From an uncultured beta proteobacterium (lineage in GTDB: Bacteria; Pseudomonadota; Gammaproteobacteria; Burkholderiales; Rhodocyclaceae): a stretch of 64,000 nucleotides of DNA. The notes under the pieces are model-generated. The model worked only from the letters and a program-made list of their open reading frames with translations. It did not search any database and was not told where the DNA came from. Shown here piece by piece: positions 26,913 to 37,336 of this stretch; position 1 is the first letter of the stretch; each line of letters begins with the position of its first letter. Location of the stretch: the NCBI GenBank assembly GCA_903908065.1, contig CAIVQO010000060.1, positions 1-64,000 of the forward strand, in the 5' to 3' direction. Both the position numbers and the translations under genes were made by a program.

Positions 26913-28724
26913 TCAGGCTTTGCCGACTTCGACCTGGGTTTCGACTTTCTGCCGGAGCCGGATGTGCAGTTCGCGCAACTGCTTTTCATCTACGCCAGAG
27001 GGCGCATCGGTCAGCAGACATTGGGCACGCTGGGTCTTGGGGAAGGCGATCACGTCGCGGATCGACTCGGCGCCAGCCATCATGGTGACGATGCGGTCCA
27101 GGCCGAACGCCAAGCCGCCATGGGGCGGCGCACCGTACTTGAGAGCATCAAGGAGAAAGCCGAACTTTGCCTGCTGCTCTTCGGCACCGATGCCGAGCGC
27201 CTGGAAAACCTTTTCCTGCACGGAAGCCGAGTGGATACGTACGGAGCCGCCACCCATTTCCCAGCCGTTCAGCGCCAGGTCGTAGGCCTTGGCAAGGCAT
27301 TTGCCGGGGTCGGTTGTCATCAATTCCTCATGACCATCCTTGGGGCTGGTGAAGGGATGGTGACAGGCCGCCCAGCGCTTGTTTTCCTCGTCGTATTCGA
27401 ACATCGGGAAATCGACGACCCACAGCGGCTCCCATGCCTTGCCGTTGGTGTATCCCTTCTCGTGGCCAAGCTTGATGCGCAGAGCCCCGAGGGCGTCATT
27501 TACCACCTTGGTCTTGTCAGCACCAAAAAAGATCAGGTCGCCGGATTGCGCTCCGGTGCGTTCAATGATGGTCCTCAGCGCAGTGGCATGTAGATTTTTG
27601 ACAATGGGTGACTGCAGGCCCTCCTCGTTCAGCTTCGAGGCATCGTTGACCTTGATGTAGGCGAGACCTTTGGCGCCGTAGATCTTGACAAATTCGGTAT
27701 AGCCATCGATCTCGCCGCGGGTCAGCGCAGTTGCCCCAAGCGCGCCGCCAGGTACGCGCAGGGCGGCAACGCGTCCGCCTGATGTCGCCGGCCCACTGAA
27801 GACCTTGAAAGCGACGTCGGCCACGGCATCGGTCACTTCGGTCAATTCCAGTGTGACGCGCAGGTCCGGCTTGTCCGAACCAAAACGGGCCATTGCCTCG
27901 CTATAGCGCATGCGCGGGAAAGGATTCGGCAGTTCGACCCCCAGCGCTGTCTTGAACACGCTGCGAATCATCGACTCCATCAGAGCGGTTATCTGCTCTT
28001 CCGTGAGGAAGGAGGTTTCGATATCGACCTGGGTGAACTCAGGTTGGCGGTCAGCCCGCAAATCCTCGTCACGGAAGCACTTGGTGATCTGGTAGTAGCG
28101 ATCGAAACCGGCCACCATCAGCAGCTGTTTGAACAGCTGCGGCGACTGCGGCAGGGCAAAAAACTGGCCAGGATGCACGCGCGAAGGGACCAGATAGTCG
28201 CGCGCGCCCTCCGGCGTCGACTTGGTGAGCATCGGGGTTTCGATGTCGATAAACCCGTTCTCGTCGAGGAAGCGGCGGAAGGCCATTGCCACCTTGTAAC
28301 GCAGCATCAGGTTCTTCTGCATCTGCGGCCGGCGCAAATCGATCACGCGATGCGTCAGGCGCACATTCTCGGAAAGGTTTTCCTCGTCGAGCTGGAACGG
28401 AGGCGTCACTGCTGCGTTGAGCACTTCCAGTTCATGACACAGGATTTCAACCTCACCCGAGGCCAAGTTTGGATTTTCGGTTCCGGCAGGGCGGCGGCGG
28501 ACCTTTCCGGTGACTTTCAGCACGAACTCATTGCGAACGCTCTCGGCAATCTTGAACATTTCGGGACGGTCAGGATCGCAAACCACCTGGGCCAGGCCCT
28601 GACGATCGCGCAGATCGATAAAGATCACGCCGCCATGGTCGCGCCGGCGATGGTTCCAGCCGCACAGGGTGACGATCTGATCGATGTGGGAGGCATTGAC
28701 CCCGCCGCAGTATTGAGTACGCAT
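26913..28724 (-). CDS. aspS: aspartyl-tRNA synthetase
   Basis: A 603-residue class IIb synthetase. It has the N-terminal OB-fold ([20 protein letters not shown]), motif 2 ([19 protein letters not shown]), the bacterial GAD insertion ([20 protein letters not shown]) and motif 3 ([13 protein letters not shown]). Length matches bacterial AspRS. Whether it also charges tRNA-Asn cannot be decided here. It is fourth from the end of an operon that starts at the FmdB gene. Confidence 0.97.
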   Translation of the reverse strand: MRTQYCGGVNASHIDQIVTLCGWNHRRRDHGGVIFIDLRDRQGLAQVVCDPDRPEMFKIAESVRNEFVLKVTGKVRRRPAGTENPNLASGEVEILCHELEVLNAAVTPPFQLDEENLSENVRLTHRVIDLRRPQMQKNLMLRYKVAMAFRRFLDENGFIDIETPMLTKSTPEGARDYLVPSRVHPGQFFALPQSPQLFKQLLMVAGFDRYYQITKCFRDEDLRADRQPEFTQVDIETSFLTEEQITALMESMIRSVFKTALGVELPNPFPRMRYSEAMARFGSDKPDLRVTLELTEVTDAVADVAFKVFSGPATSGGRVAALRVPGGALGATALTRGEIDGYTEFVKIYGAKGLAYIKVNDASKLNEEGLQSPIVKNLHATALRTIIERTGAQSGDLIFFGADKTKVVNDALGALRIKLGHEKGYTNGKAWEPLWVVDFPMFEYDEENKRWAACHHPFTSPKDGHEELMTTDPGKCLAKAYDLALNGWEMGGGSVRIHSASVQEKVFQALGIGAEEQQAKFGFLLDALKYGAPPHGGLAFGLDRIVTMMAGAESIRDVIAFPKTQRAQCLLTDAPSGVDEKQLRELHIRLRQKVETQVEVGKA

Positions 28725-28759
28725 AGTAATTCCGGATGGTTGGCTGCCCCTCTGGGGCC

Positions 28760-29389
28760 TTACTGGTTTTGTGCGCGCCCTGAGGGATTGCGCATGGGCG
28801 GGGCGACGACGCCCATGGACACGATGTACTTCAATGCTTCATCGACGTTCATGTCAAGCTCCATGACATCCTTGCGCTTGACGAAGAAGAAGAAGCCGTT
28901 GACCGGGCTGGGGGTGGTCGGAATAAAAACGCCAACATGTTCATCCGGCAGAAGGTCGGCGACATCGCGGGCCGGGTGTCCGGTCTGAAAGGCGACGGAC
29001 CATGCTTCCGGGTGTGGGTAGCGGACCAGCAGCACCTTACGGAAGGCGACGCCGCTGCCGGAGAAGAGCGTATCGCTGACCTGCTTTACGCTGTAATAGA
29101 TGGACTTGACCACCGGGATCCTTGCCAGCACCCCTTCCCAGAATCGAACAAGTTTCTGACCGACGATGTTCGCGGTTACCAGTCCGGTAAGAAAAACCAC
29201 CAACAGCGTCAGTAGTGCACCGATGCCGGGAATGTACAAGCCCAGCAGCTGCTCCGGATGTATCGCCTGCGGCAGCAGCAGCAGGGATTGATCCATGGTA
29301 CGGACGATCAGCGAAAGCACCCATGCGGTGATCGCCAACGGGACCCAGATCAGGAGCCCCGTGATGAAGTATTTTTTTAGCGCGGTCAA
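28760..29389 (-). CDS. DUF502 family membrane protein
   Basis: A 209-residue protein with two transmembrane segments ([40 protein letters not shown]) and the DUF502 signature [18 protein letters not shown] and [17 protein letters not shown]. The start is TTG, 2 bases after the FmdB stop, which fits the conserved [11 protein letters not shown]-terminus. The family sits upstream of aspS in many betaproteobacteria; function unknown. Confidence 0.88.
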   Translation of the reverse strand: MTALKKYFITGLLIWVPLAITAWVLSLIVRTMDQSLLLLPQAIHPEQLLGLYIPGIGALLTLLVVFLTGLVTANIVGQKLVRFWEGVLARIPVVKSIYYSVKQVSDTLFSGSGVAFRKVLLVRYPHPEAWSVAFQTGHPARDVADLLPDEHVGVFIPTTPSPVNGFFFFVKRKDVMELDMNVDEALKYIVSMGVVAPPMRNPSGRAQNQ

Positions 29390-29391
29390 GG

Positions 29392-29652
29392 TCAGGGGTT
29401 GGCGGCGCAGCTACCCGTTCCACCCTGACAAGGCGGCGGGTTGTCGCTCTTGCTGTTGGCCGCGCAACCGCCGCCTTTGAAATCAGTGGCGTACCAACCG
29501 CTGCCCTTAAGCTGGAAGCCGGGCGCCGTCAGTTGTTTGCTGAAGTTCTCGGTTTTGCATTCGGGGCAGGTGGTCAGCAGTGGGTCGCTGATTTTCCGCA
29601 TCACATCTTTTTCAAAGCCGCAGGATGTGCAGCGATAGGCGTAGATCGGCAT
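29392..29652 (-). CDS. FmdB-family zinc ribbon protein
   Basis: An 86-residue protein with a zinc ribbon CTSCGFEKDVMRKISDPLLT followed by CPEC, then KLTAPGFQLKGSGWYATDF-like FmdB core. Start at MPIYAYRC is preceded by GGAGATTGCC. A Cys-containing Gly/Pro tail follows. Function unknown, possibly regulatory. It is the first gene of the aspS operon. Confidence 0.9.
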   Translation of the reverse strand: MPIYAYRCTSCGFEKDVMRKISDPLLTTCPECKTENFSKQLTAPGFQLKGSGWYATDFKGGGCAANSKSDNPPPCQGGTGSCAANP

Positions 29653-29684
29653 GGCAATCTCCGGCAATCTCGTAAAAGGTTGAA

Positions 29685-29690
29685 ATTATA
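29685..29690 (-). promoter_or_regulatory. probable -10 box of the FmdB-DUF502-aspS operon
   Basis: A perfect TATAAT on the minus strand lies 33 bases upstream of the FmdB ATG. The -35 region is not recognisable. Confidence 0.5.
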
Positions 29691-29794
29691 GCTGAAAGGC
29701 GTGATGCGGCAGCCGCATGCACGGTGTCGGCTCACTCAAAATGCAGGCGATGCCGCCCAATTCAAGTGTCTGATGGCCCTTGGTAAGGCGGTAG

Positions 29795-32700
29795 TTAGGA
29801 GGCTTTCCGTTCTGACGTTTCGCGTCGCGCGACCGCAGCCCTTAACGCGGACAAGGCGCGTTCGTAATCGAATTCGCGAACCGCGGTCTGGATGGCGTCG
29901 AAGCCCTGACCCAGGCCCGCCCTCAGCAGCCCTTCCTGAGCCTCGATTGACTGCCCCGCCATGAAATTTCCCGTTTCCAATTGCGATGACAAATCTGCAC
30001 AAGCCGAGTCAAATTTTACTGGGTCGAACACAAGGTCGGGCAGTTGCGAACCGGTTTCGGGTAGCCTGCTTTCGATGGAGAGGATGAGGCGATCAAGCAC
30101 TTCAGCGATCTGCCCTTCGAGCGTCGAGATCACTTCATTAGGTTCGCGGCGGATCAAGGCATTTTCCATGAGTTCGGCGATTGCGCGCAGGGTTTGCGCG
30201 CCGATTTGCCCGGACAAACCTTTGAGCGTGTGGGCCAACCGTATTGCGGTCTCCCAGTCGCCAGAGTTTAGAGCTGCATCGAGGAATGCCTTGAAATCTC
30301 GCTGGTTGTCGACGTAGCGCCGAAGCAGGGACAGGTAAAGTTTTTCTCTTCCGCGGGCAAGTTTCAGACCTGTTGCCACGTCCAGGCCTGGAACATCGTG
30401 CATTGCCTTGATCGACTCACTTGCGGCGATCTCTATCGCGTCCTCCGGGGATGCGCCGGCGATCCCCTCGAAGTTTCCGATCCAGCGTTGTATGGTTTGC
30501 AGCAGATGGTCAGGGTCAATCGGTTTGCCGAGATGATCGTTCATTCCGGCGCTGATACAAATATCCCTGTCCCTGCTCATCGCGTTGGCTGTCATTGCGA
30601 CAATCGGGAGACCTGACAATTCCGGCCGCTTGCGTATTTCTCTGGTGGCCTCGACGCCATCCATCACGGGCATCTGCATGTCCATCAAGACTAGATCGTA
30701 GTGGTCGTTGGCCAGCCTCTCCAAAGCTACGGCACCGTTTTCCGCAATATCCACCTTCAGGCCAGCGTCCACAAGAAGGTCGCGTGCGACCTCTTGGTTG
30801 AGTTCGTTGTCCTCGACCAATAGGATGCGCCGTCCTGTTATTGCCATGGCACCGCCAGCGGGTGTTGCGGCGCTGAGTCGTGGCAGTGCGGCCTTGTCGT
30901 CGGTTCCAAAGGCATCGATCAGCGCATCAAACAGCGACGACGCCGTCACCGGCTTTGCCACTACGTCGGAAATCCCTGCTGCCCCGGCTTGATCGGCCAG
31001 GTCATCGCGTCCATAGGCAGTGATCATGATCATGTGCGGAAGTTGGCGCAGGCCGAGAGTTGCGATGGCGCGAGCGGTGGCGATTCCGTCCAGCTCGGGC
31101 ATGTGCCAGTCCAGGATGATGACGTCGTAGGCCCTGTTATCTGCTTCTTCATTCGCTATGGCCCGCAGGGCATCGGTTCCCGATGCAGCGACAGCAACCT
31201 CGAAGTTCATCGAGCGCAATAGGGTGCCAACCACCTCGCGTGCGTTCTCGTTGTCGTCTACGACCAGGATGCGGCGGCCCCGCAGGTCTGGGCTGGGCAA
31301 GCGTCGGCGTCCCTGGCCGGACCCCAGGCCCAGGCGGGCGGTAAATGCAAACCTTGAACCTTTGCCGGCCTCGCTGGACACGCTGATTTTCCCGCCCATG
31401 AGCTCCGCCATTCGTTTGGATATGGCGAGGCCCAGGCCCGTGCCCCCGTATTTTCTGGTGATTGAATTGTCAGCCTGCTCGAAGCTGTTGAACAGGCGAT
31501 TCAGGGCGTCGGGCGGGATGCCGATACCCGTGTCGAGCACGGCGAATTCCAGCAGTACTTCACCATCGCGAGCCTCTTTGCTGCGGACCACGATGTCGAT
31601 TTCGCCCTGGTCGGTAAACTTCACTGCATTGCTGCCCAGATTGAGGAGGATTTGGCGCAGACGCAGGGAATCTCCAATCAGCGCTCGAGGGACATCGGGG
31701 TCGATGTCAATCACGAGTTCAAGTTCCTTGCTTGCGACTTTTTCCCCGAGCTGGCTGGCGACATTGTCGAACAGGTCATCGAGGTCGAACTCGCGACGCT
31801 CGATCACCAGCTTGCCGGCGTCGATCTTGGAAAAATCGAGGATGTCATTGATCACCCCCAGCAGGTGCTGGCTGGCTCCATGAATTTTTTGCAGGTAGTT
31901 GCGTTGGCCGGGGGTCAGGTTTGTCTTCAGTGTCAGATGTGACATGCCGATGATTGCATTCATAGGCGTGCGTATTTCATGGCTCATATTGGCGAGAAAC
32001 GCGCTCTTTGCGACGTTCGCCGCATCCGCTGCCACGCGGGCTTCCTCCAAAGCTGAATTCGACTGCTCCAACTTTTTCCTGGTCGATTCAAGGTCGCCGA
32101 TCGTGTCGCCCAAATTAAACCAGCGCCGTCGCAACAGGTTCAGCAGGAATCCCCCGAGCCCAGCAACCAGCAAGAACACGGTGACGTGAGAAATGATGGA
32201 CTGGCGCCTAGCCGGCAGCGTCGCAGCTTCTATGGGCTGGAAGGGCAGGCTGATGCTGATTCCGCCGCGTACGTCGCCGAGTTTGTAGCCCTGCTTTTCG
32301 TGACACTGCATGCATGGCTTTCCGACATGCAGCGGTGCCATGTAGCGAAGTTGCCGGGTCGAAGCCGGACTGCCCCCGGGGTCATCAAGCAGCTCTACCA
32401 GTTCTTTGGTGCCGGACTCGAAGAGTTTCAGCGCCTTGGCTTCCCAATCGTCAGGCGCATTAGCGGGCCTGATCGGCTTCAGGCTGGTGATATGAAACGC
32501 TGTCCCGTTCTGTTTCTGCGCCAGTTCAGCCAGCAAACGCGTCATAAATGCTGGATTGACCAGAGTAAGTTTCTGCCCATCCGTCGTGACAATGTCGCGT
32601 CGCGGATGTTCCAGGTAAGGGTTGGGCTGAACCGTTTCGCCTACCGCAACATATACCCCGCCATGTTCTGCGTTCCATGCACGTGTCAGGACCACCATGC

Positions 32701-32866
32701 GAAACATGTTGCGTGCTCCCTCTGTGGCGACATTGAGGGACTGTTGCGTAAGCTCCCCGAGGTGGTCGTGCAGGGAAAAACCGGTGATCGCCGCCCACGC
32801 GAACAAAGGCACCAGCCACCAGCGCCGTTTTGCAATCAGTCCGGGAATATGGGGAGGGGGAGGCAT
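29795..32866 (-). CDS. hybrid sensor histidine kinase with heme-c type DUF3365 sensor
   Basis: A 1023-residue protein. TM1 is near residues 15-32. A periplasmic DUF3365 (Tll0287-like) domain follows with a c-type heme motif C185-M-Q-C188-H189, then TM2 near 226-246. HisKA has [12 protein letters not shown] with phospho-His near 296. HATPase_c has NAVKFTD, DTGIGIP and [10 protein letters not shown]. Two receiver domains ([41 protein letters not shown]) and a C-terminal HPt ([13 protein letters not shown]) complete an intramolecular phosphorelay. No separate output regulator is adjacent. Redox or gas sensing is inferred from the heme motif. Confidence 0.93.
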   Translation of the reverse strand: MPPPPHIPGLIAKRRWWLVPLFAWAAITGFSLHDHLGELTQQSLNVATEGARNMFRMVVLTRAWNAEHGGVYVAVGETVQPNPYLEHPRRDIVTTDGQKLTLVNPAFMTRLLAELAQKQNGTAFHITSLKPIRPANAPDDWEAKALKLFESGTKELVELLDDPGGSPASTRQLRYMAPLHVGKPCMQCHEKQGYKLGDVRGGISISLPFQPIEAATLPARRQSIISHVTVFLLVAGLGGFLLNLLRRRWFNLGDTIGDLESTRKKLEQSNSALEEARVAADAANVAKSAFLANMSHEIRTPMNAIIGMSHLTLKTNLTPGQRNYLQKIHGASQHLLGVINDILDFSKIDAGKLVIERREFDLDDLFDNVASQLGEKVASKELELVIDIDPDVPRALIGDSLRLRQILLNLGSNAVKFTDQGEIDIVVRSKEARDGEVLLEFAVLDTGIGIPPDALNRLFNSFEQADNSITRKYGGTGLGLAISKRMAELMGGKISVSSEAGKGSRFAFTARLGLGSGQGRRRLPSPDLRGRRILVVDDNENAREVVGTLLRSMNFEVAVAASGTDALRAIANEEADNRAYDVIILDWHMPELDGIATARAIATLGLRQLPHMIMITAYGRDDLADQAGAAGISDVVAKPVTASSLFDALIDAFGTDDKAALPRLSAATPAGGAMAITGRRILLVEDNELNQEVARDLLVDAGLKVDIAENGAVALERLANDHYDLVLMDMQMPVMDGVEATREIRKRPELSGLPIVAMTANAMSRDRDICISAGMNDHLGKPIDPDHLLQTIQRWIGNFEGIAGASPEDAIEIAASESIKAMHDVPGLDVATGLKLARGREKLYLSLLRRYVDNQRDFKAFLDAALNSGDWETAIRLAHTLKGLSGQIGAQTLRAIAELMENALIRREPNEVISTLEGQIAEVLDRLILSIESRLPETGSQLPDLVFDPVKFDSACADLSSQLETGNFMAGQSIEAQEGLLRAGLGQGFDAIQTAVREFDYERALSALRAAVARRETSERKAS

Positions 32867-32957
32867 GTTGCCGGTATTGAAACGGTCAAAAAGACAGATA
32901 ACCGCATAACGGCACTCGGCGTGCAGACTTTAGTCGAGCCGATGACCCTGCCGGGGC

Positions 32958-33812
32958 TTAAAGGCTGACCCCGACAAACGCCTGAGTCAGGGACTTGCCC
33001 CAGAAAAGTGCAATCAAGCCGGCGGCGGCTAGATAGGGACCAAAAGGAATGGGAACGTTGCGTCCGTGGCGTGCGAAAACCATCAGCAAAATGCCTACAA
33101 CGGCGCCCACCAGAGAGGAAAGGAGAATGATCAGGGGCAGCATTTGCCAGCCGAACCAGGCGCCTAGTGCGCCCAGCAGCTTGAAATCGCCATAGCCCAT
33201 GCCCTCTTTGCCGGTGGCCAGCTTGAAAGCCCAATAGACCGTCCAAAGCGCCAGATATCCCAGTATGGCACCCGCAACCGCATTGTGGAGGGAGGTGAAT
33301 ACATTGAAATAATTGAATGCCAGCCCGGCCCAGAGCAGGGGCAGGGTAATGTCGTCCGGTAGCAACTGGGTGTCGAAGTCGATCCCAGCCAGGGCGATTG
33401 CGGCGGCCGCCAACATCATCGCACCAAGTGCGGTCGCGCCGAATCCGAACTTCCAGGCCGAGCAGGCAAACAGAATCCCGGTGGCGACTTCGATCAAGGG
33501 GTAGCGCAAGGAAATGGGCGCCCGGCAAGCACGACATTTCCCTCCCAGCAGGATCCAGCTGGCAAGCGGAATGTTTTCCAGCGCGGAAATCGGGTGCCCG
33601 CATTTTGGGCAGCGTGAGCGAGGGCTGGCGAGAGAAATCGGGGCGTGCGTGTCGGGAGTGTCTCCCCTGAGCTCCGCGCATTGGGCCGCCCAGTCGCGCT
33701 CCATCATGAGGGGGAGTCGATGGATGACGACATTGAGGAAGCTGCCGACCATCAAGCCGAACACTCCGGCAACGAAGGCAAACGCCGCCGGATCGGCGAG
33801 AAACGCAAGCAT
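32958..33812 (-). CDS. pilD: type IV prepilin peptidase/N-methyltransferase
   Basis: A 284-residue polytopic aspartic protease. It has the N-terminal methyltransferase part with two CxxC pairs (CPKCGHPI, CRACRAPI), the catalytic Asp in GIDFDTQLLPDDITLP and the second in GYGDFKLLGALGAWFG. It cleaves and methylates type IV pilins in the inner membrane. It starts 12 bases after the pilC stop. coaE, which often follows, is replaced here by the hybrid kinase gene. Confidence 0.95.
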   Translation of the reverse strand: MLAFLADPAAFAFVAGVFGLMVGSFLNVVIHRLPLMMERDWAAQCAELRGDTPDTHAPISLASPRSRCPKCGHPISALENIPLASWILLGGKCRACRAPISLRYPLIEVATGILFACSAWKFGFGATALGAMMLAAAAIALAGIDFDTQLLPDDITLPLLWAGLAFNYFNVFTSLHNAVAGAILGYLALWTVYWAFKLATGKEGMGYGDFKLLGALGAWFGWQMLPLIILLSSLVGAVVGILLMVFARHGRNVPIPFGPYLAAAGLIALFWGKSLTQAFVGVSL

Positions 33813-33824
33813 GAGGGCTAAGGC

Positions 33825-35057
33825 TTAGCCGACCACGGATCCGAGCTTGAAGATCGGCAGATACATGGCGACCACCAAGCCGCCGATCAGGCCGCCCAGG
33901 AAGACCATGATCAATGGTTCCATCAGGCTCGAAAGAGCTTCGACCGCATCATCCACCTCGGCCTCGTAAAAGTCCGCCGTTTTGCCAAGCATCCCGTCCA
34001 GCTGTCCAGATTCCTCGCCAATGGCAACCATCTGGGTCACCATGGCCGGAAACAGGCCGGAAGCCTCCATGGCCGATGTCAAATTCGAGCCGGTCGACAC
34101 TTCGTTCTTGATTTGCAGGGTGCCTTGAGTGTAGACGTAGTTACCGGCAGCGCCGCCCACCGAGTCAAGCGCATCGACCAGCGGCACACCGGCAGCGAAC
34201 ATGGTCGACAATGTTCTTGTCCATCGGGCGATTGATGACTTGACGAGCAGATCGCCGAAAACCGGAAGCTTCAGCGAATATTTGTCCACAGCGATCTGCA
34301 ATGCCCGCGAGCGTTTGAATGTTTGGACAAAACCATAAATGACAGCGTAGATGCCGCCAAAAATTATGTGCCAGTTGGCGACGAAACCATCGGAGATCGC
34401 GATTACGACCAGCGTAGGCGCGGGCAACTCGCCGCCGAAACTGGCGAACACGCCCTTGAAGGCAGGCACCACGAAAATCATGATGACCGCCGTGATGATG
34501 AACGCCACCACGAGAATCGATACTGGATAGAACAGCGCGCCCTTGATCTTCGCCTTGATCGCCTGGGTTTTTTCCTTGTATGTAGCCAGTCGGTCGAGCA
34601 GGCTGTCCAGAATACCGGCCTGTTCGCCGGCTTCGACGAGGTTGCAAAACAGGGGATCGAAATAAAGCGGGTATTTGCGAAATGCCGTTGCGAGGTTGGA
34701 ACCCGTCTCGACGTCGGCCTTGATGTCGTAGAGCAGCTTGGCCAACGCGGGATTGTTGGTCCCTTTACCGACGATGTCGAAAGATTGCAGCAACGGGACG
34801 CCGGACTTGACCATCGTCGCCAATTGCCTGGAGAAAAGGGTGATGTCCTTGTCGGAGACCTTACCCGAGGCAGTTTTTTGCTTTTTCAGCTTGGTGACAT
34901 TGATGCCTTGGCGACGCAGGGCGGCGTTGGCGGCGGATTCACTGGGTGCGCGTATGTCGCCGCGGACCACTTTCCCGGCCTTGTTTTTGCCCTCCCAGGA
35001 GAAATTAAGCTCCTTCGGGCCTTCCTTTTTTGCGTCCGCCTTGCCTGCAGTGGCCAT
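33825..35057 (-). CDS. pilC: type IV pilus inner-membrane platform protein
   Basis: A 410-residue GspF/PilC protein with two T2SSF repeats. Blocks seen are FSWEGKNKAGKVVRGDIRAP, TLFSRQLATMVKSGVPLLQS, LFCNLVEAGEQAG, and the second copy with TLSTMFAAGVPLVDALDSV and MVAIGEESGQLDGML. Three membrane segments. It pairs with the downstream pilD. The pilB ATPase that normally precedes pilC is not in this window; the gene upstream is corB. Confidence 0.95.
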   Translation of the reverse strand: MATAGKADAKKEGPKELNFSWEGKNKAGKVVRGDIRAPSESAANAALRRQGINVTKLKKQKTASGKVSDKDITLFSRQLATMVKSGVPLLQSFDIVGKGTNNPALAKLLYDIKADVETGSNLATAFRKYPLYFDPLFCNLVEAGEQAGILDSLLDRLATYKEKTQAIKAKIKGALFYPVSILVVAFIITAVIMIFVVPAFKGVFASFGGELPAPTLVVIAISDGFVANWHIIFGGIYAVIYGFVQTFKRSRALQIAVDKYSLKLPVFGDLLVKSSIARWTRTLSTMFAAGVPLVDALDSVGGAAGNYVYTQGTLQIKNEVSTGSNLTSAMEASGLFPAMVTQMVAIGEESGQLDGMLGKTADFYEAEVDDAVEALSSLMEPLIMVFLGGLIGGLVVAMYLPIFKLGSVVG

Positions 35058-35185
35058 CCGCCTCTCCTGATCGCTCCGGCGCCGATTCTAGCCGCCAGCA
35101 AGGTATCCGGCACGTGAAAAAAGCCCGGATAGCCCTTACAAAATCATGCTTCAGGGCAAGGATCGCCCTCTCTATGCCGAGAGTA

Positions 35186-36457
35186 TCACTCTCCGCTGGG
35201 CCGGTGAAGCCGTACCATCTTGATTTTTCGGTCCTGTGTTTGCACGATCTCGATCGCTACGGTACCGATTCGAACGCCCAGACCAACTTCCGGAATATCG
35301 CCCAGATGCTCCAGGATCAGTCCATTCAGGGTGCGCGGCCCATCCAGCGGAAAGTCCAGATCCAGCAGGCGGTTCAATTCTCGTAGCGCTACCGCTCCAT
35401 CCACCAGGACGGTGCCTGATTCGTTCCAGGTGATCGCGCCACCAACATCCGACTGTCGGGTGGTGAATTTGCCGACCAGCTCCTCGATGATGTCTTCCAG
35501 GGTCACCAGGCCATCGATTTCGCCGTATTCATCCACCACCATGCCCAGGCGCTGACGGTTTTCACGGAAGAACTGAAGCTGGGTGTAAATCGGGGTGGCG
35601 GCAGGGATGAAATAGGGCTCGGACATCCGTTCGCGCAGTGTCGCGTGAGTGATTCCGTCAGTGAAGGCGTCGGCGAGGAGACGTCGCTGGTGCAGGATGC
35701 CGATGATGTTGGCCGGATCGTTTTCGAACACGGCGACGCGGGTGTGGAAGCTGGTCGCCAGTTGCCGTTTGATGTCGTCGATGGGCGCGCCGATGTCGAC
35801 GGCCTCGATTTCTCCGCGCGGTGTCATGACGTCGGCCACCGTCAGCTGCTCCAGTTCGAACAGGTTGAGCAGGATTTCGCGGTGTTGCTGGGGGATGAAA
35901 TTTCCCGATTCCAGGACCAGCGAGCGCAGTTCCTCGACGCTCAGGTGAGTGTTTTCTGCGCCGGCCTTCGGTTTCAGGCGCAAGAGCCACAGCAAGCCTT
36001 CAACGAAGAGGTTGACGAACCAGACCACCGGATAGGCGGCCCGAAGCAGCGGCCAGATCAAGTAGGCCAGCATCCGCGCCAGGCGGTCGGCGTGGGCGGC
36101 GCCGATCACTTTCGGCGTGATCTCGGCAAACACCAGGATGGCAAAGGTGACCAGCAGGGTGCCAACCGAGAGCGCCCATTTTTCCTCGCCAAAAAGTTCT
36201 ATGGTGATGACCGACACCAGGGTCGCGGCTGCGGCGTTGATCAGGTTGTTGCCGAGCAGGATGACACCGAGCATCTTGTCGGTGCGGCCGAGCAGGTCGA
36301 GCGCCAGTTGCGCGCCGCGATCGCCCTGGCCCGCAAGGTGGCGCAGCCGATGGCGGTTGCAGGCCATCATTGCCGTTTCGGTGATCGAGAAGAACGCCGA
36401 GCAGGCCAGAAGTACCGCCAGCGCAGCGAACTGCGCGGAAAGCGGAATTCCGTCCAT
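35186..36457 (-). CDS. corB: CorB/HlyC family CNNM-type transporter (DUF21-CBS-CorC)
   Basis: A 423-residue membrane protein. The N-terminal DUF21 has four hydrophobic segments (FAALAVLLACSAFFSITETA, LLGNNLINAAAATLVS). A CBS pair is at VADVMTPRGEIEAVD and MVVDEYGEIDGLVTLEDIIE, and a CorC/HlyC C-terminal domain follows. Family members are linked to Mg/Co homeostasis. Start overlaps the ypjD stop (TGATG). The ffh-ypjD-corB(yfjD) arrangement is the same as in E. coli. Confidence 0.92.
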   Translation of the reverse strand: MDGIPLSAQFAALAVLLACSAFFSITETAMMACNRHRLRHLAGQGDRGAQLALDLLGRTDKMLGVILLGNNLINAAAATLVSVITIELFGEEKWALSVGTLLVTFAILVFAEITPKVIGAAHADRLARMLAYLIWPLLRAAYPVVWFVNLFVEGLLWLLRLKPKAGAENTHLSVEELRSLVLESGNFIPQQHREILLNLFELEQLTVADVMTPRGEIEAVDIGAPIDDIKRQLATSFHTRVAVFENDPANIIGILHQRRLLADAFTDGITHATLRERMSEPYFIPAATPIYTQLQFFRENRQRLGMVVDEYGEIDGLVTLEDIIEELVGKFTTRQSDVGGAITWNESGTVLVDGAVALRELNRLLDLDFPLDGPRTLNGLILEHLGDIPEVGLGVRIGTVAIEIVQTQDRKIKMVRLHRPSGE

Positions 36458-37281
36458 CAGCGACCGAGGATGACTTCGAGCACGAAGCGACTGCCGACGT
36501 AGGCCAGCAGCAGCGCGACGAAACCGGCCAGCGTCCAGCGCAGGGCAAGCCGACCGCGCCAGCCGCGCAGGTGGCGTCCGGCAAGCAGGGCGGCGAAGAT
36601 CAGCCAGGAAATGAAGGCGAAAAGGGTCTTGTGGTTGAAGCTCAAGGCTTTGCCGAACAGGGTTTCGGAAAAGAAAACGCCGCTGATCAGGGTCAGGGTC
36701 AGCAGGGCAAAGGCCACATGGATCAGGCGGAACAACAGGGCTTCCATGGTTAGCAGGGGGGGAAGGCCCGCCAGCAACGGCGAGATACGTCCACGATGCA
36801 GGCTCTTTTCAGCTGTCGCCATCAGCAGTGCATGCAGGGCCGCCAGGGTAAACAGGCTGTAGGCCAGCATCGCCATCAGGAAATGCAGACGAAAGGCAGG
36901 CGAACCGGCATTGGCCAAAATATGGGCGCCCGAGAAAACCGCAGGCAGCAGCGCGGACACTGCGGCCGCAGGAAGCCCGATCACCTGCAGGCCCTCCATG
37001 CGGGCGTAGAAGCTTTCGATCCAGTAGAAGGCGATCGCCAGCCAGAGCATCACCGAGATGGCGATGGCGAAATTGAAGCGCATGCTGTCGCCGTCGAAGA
37101 TTTCCATGCGCAGGCTGACGCCATGGGCGATCAATGCGACCAGCAGCAGGCCGCGCTCGCCGAGCTTGAGTCCGCCTGGCGGATGGTCGAGGGCCGGGCC
37201 GCGCCAACGCGTGCGCCAGAGATGGACCGCGAGGGCGGCATACAGGGCGGCCGCCAGCAGATGCATTAAGATTGCGGGCAT
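36457..37281 (-). CDS. ypjD: cytochrome c assembly-like membrane protein YpjD
   Basis: A 274-residue protein with about eight hydrophobic helices and the CcsA/CcmF-type core (FRLHFLMAMLAYSLFTLAAL, FNHKTLFAFISWLIFA). The family resembles heme handlers, but YpjD function is not established. It is coupled to corB and divergent from ffh with 55 bases between the starts. Confidence 0.9.
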   Translation of the reverse strand: MPAILMHLLAAALYAALAVHLWRTRWRGPALDHPPGGLKLGERGLLLVALIAHGVSLRMEIFDGDSMRFNFAIAISVMLWLAIAFYWIESFYARMEGLQVIGLPAAAVSALLPAVFSGAHILANAGSPAFRLHFLMAMLAYSLFTLAALHALLMATAEKSLHRGRISPLLAGLPPLLTMEALLFRLIHVAFALLTLTLISGVFFSETLFGKALSFNHKTLFAFISWLIFAALLAGRHLRGWRGRLALRWTLAGFVALLLAYVGSRFVLEVILGR

Positions 37282-37336
37282 CGGCCAAGTCTACACCAAG
37301 GCCCCCGACTCTTTTCCCGGCTTTCCCCACCCCACC

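Noticed and set aside
35077-35092. Seventh repeat copy upstream of pilC (TCCGGCGCCGATTCT)
   Set aside because: Only the central GGCGCCG and a few flanking bases agree; it lacks the ACAC/GTGT half.
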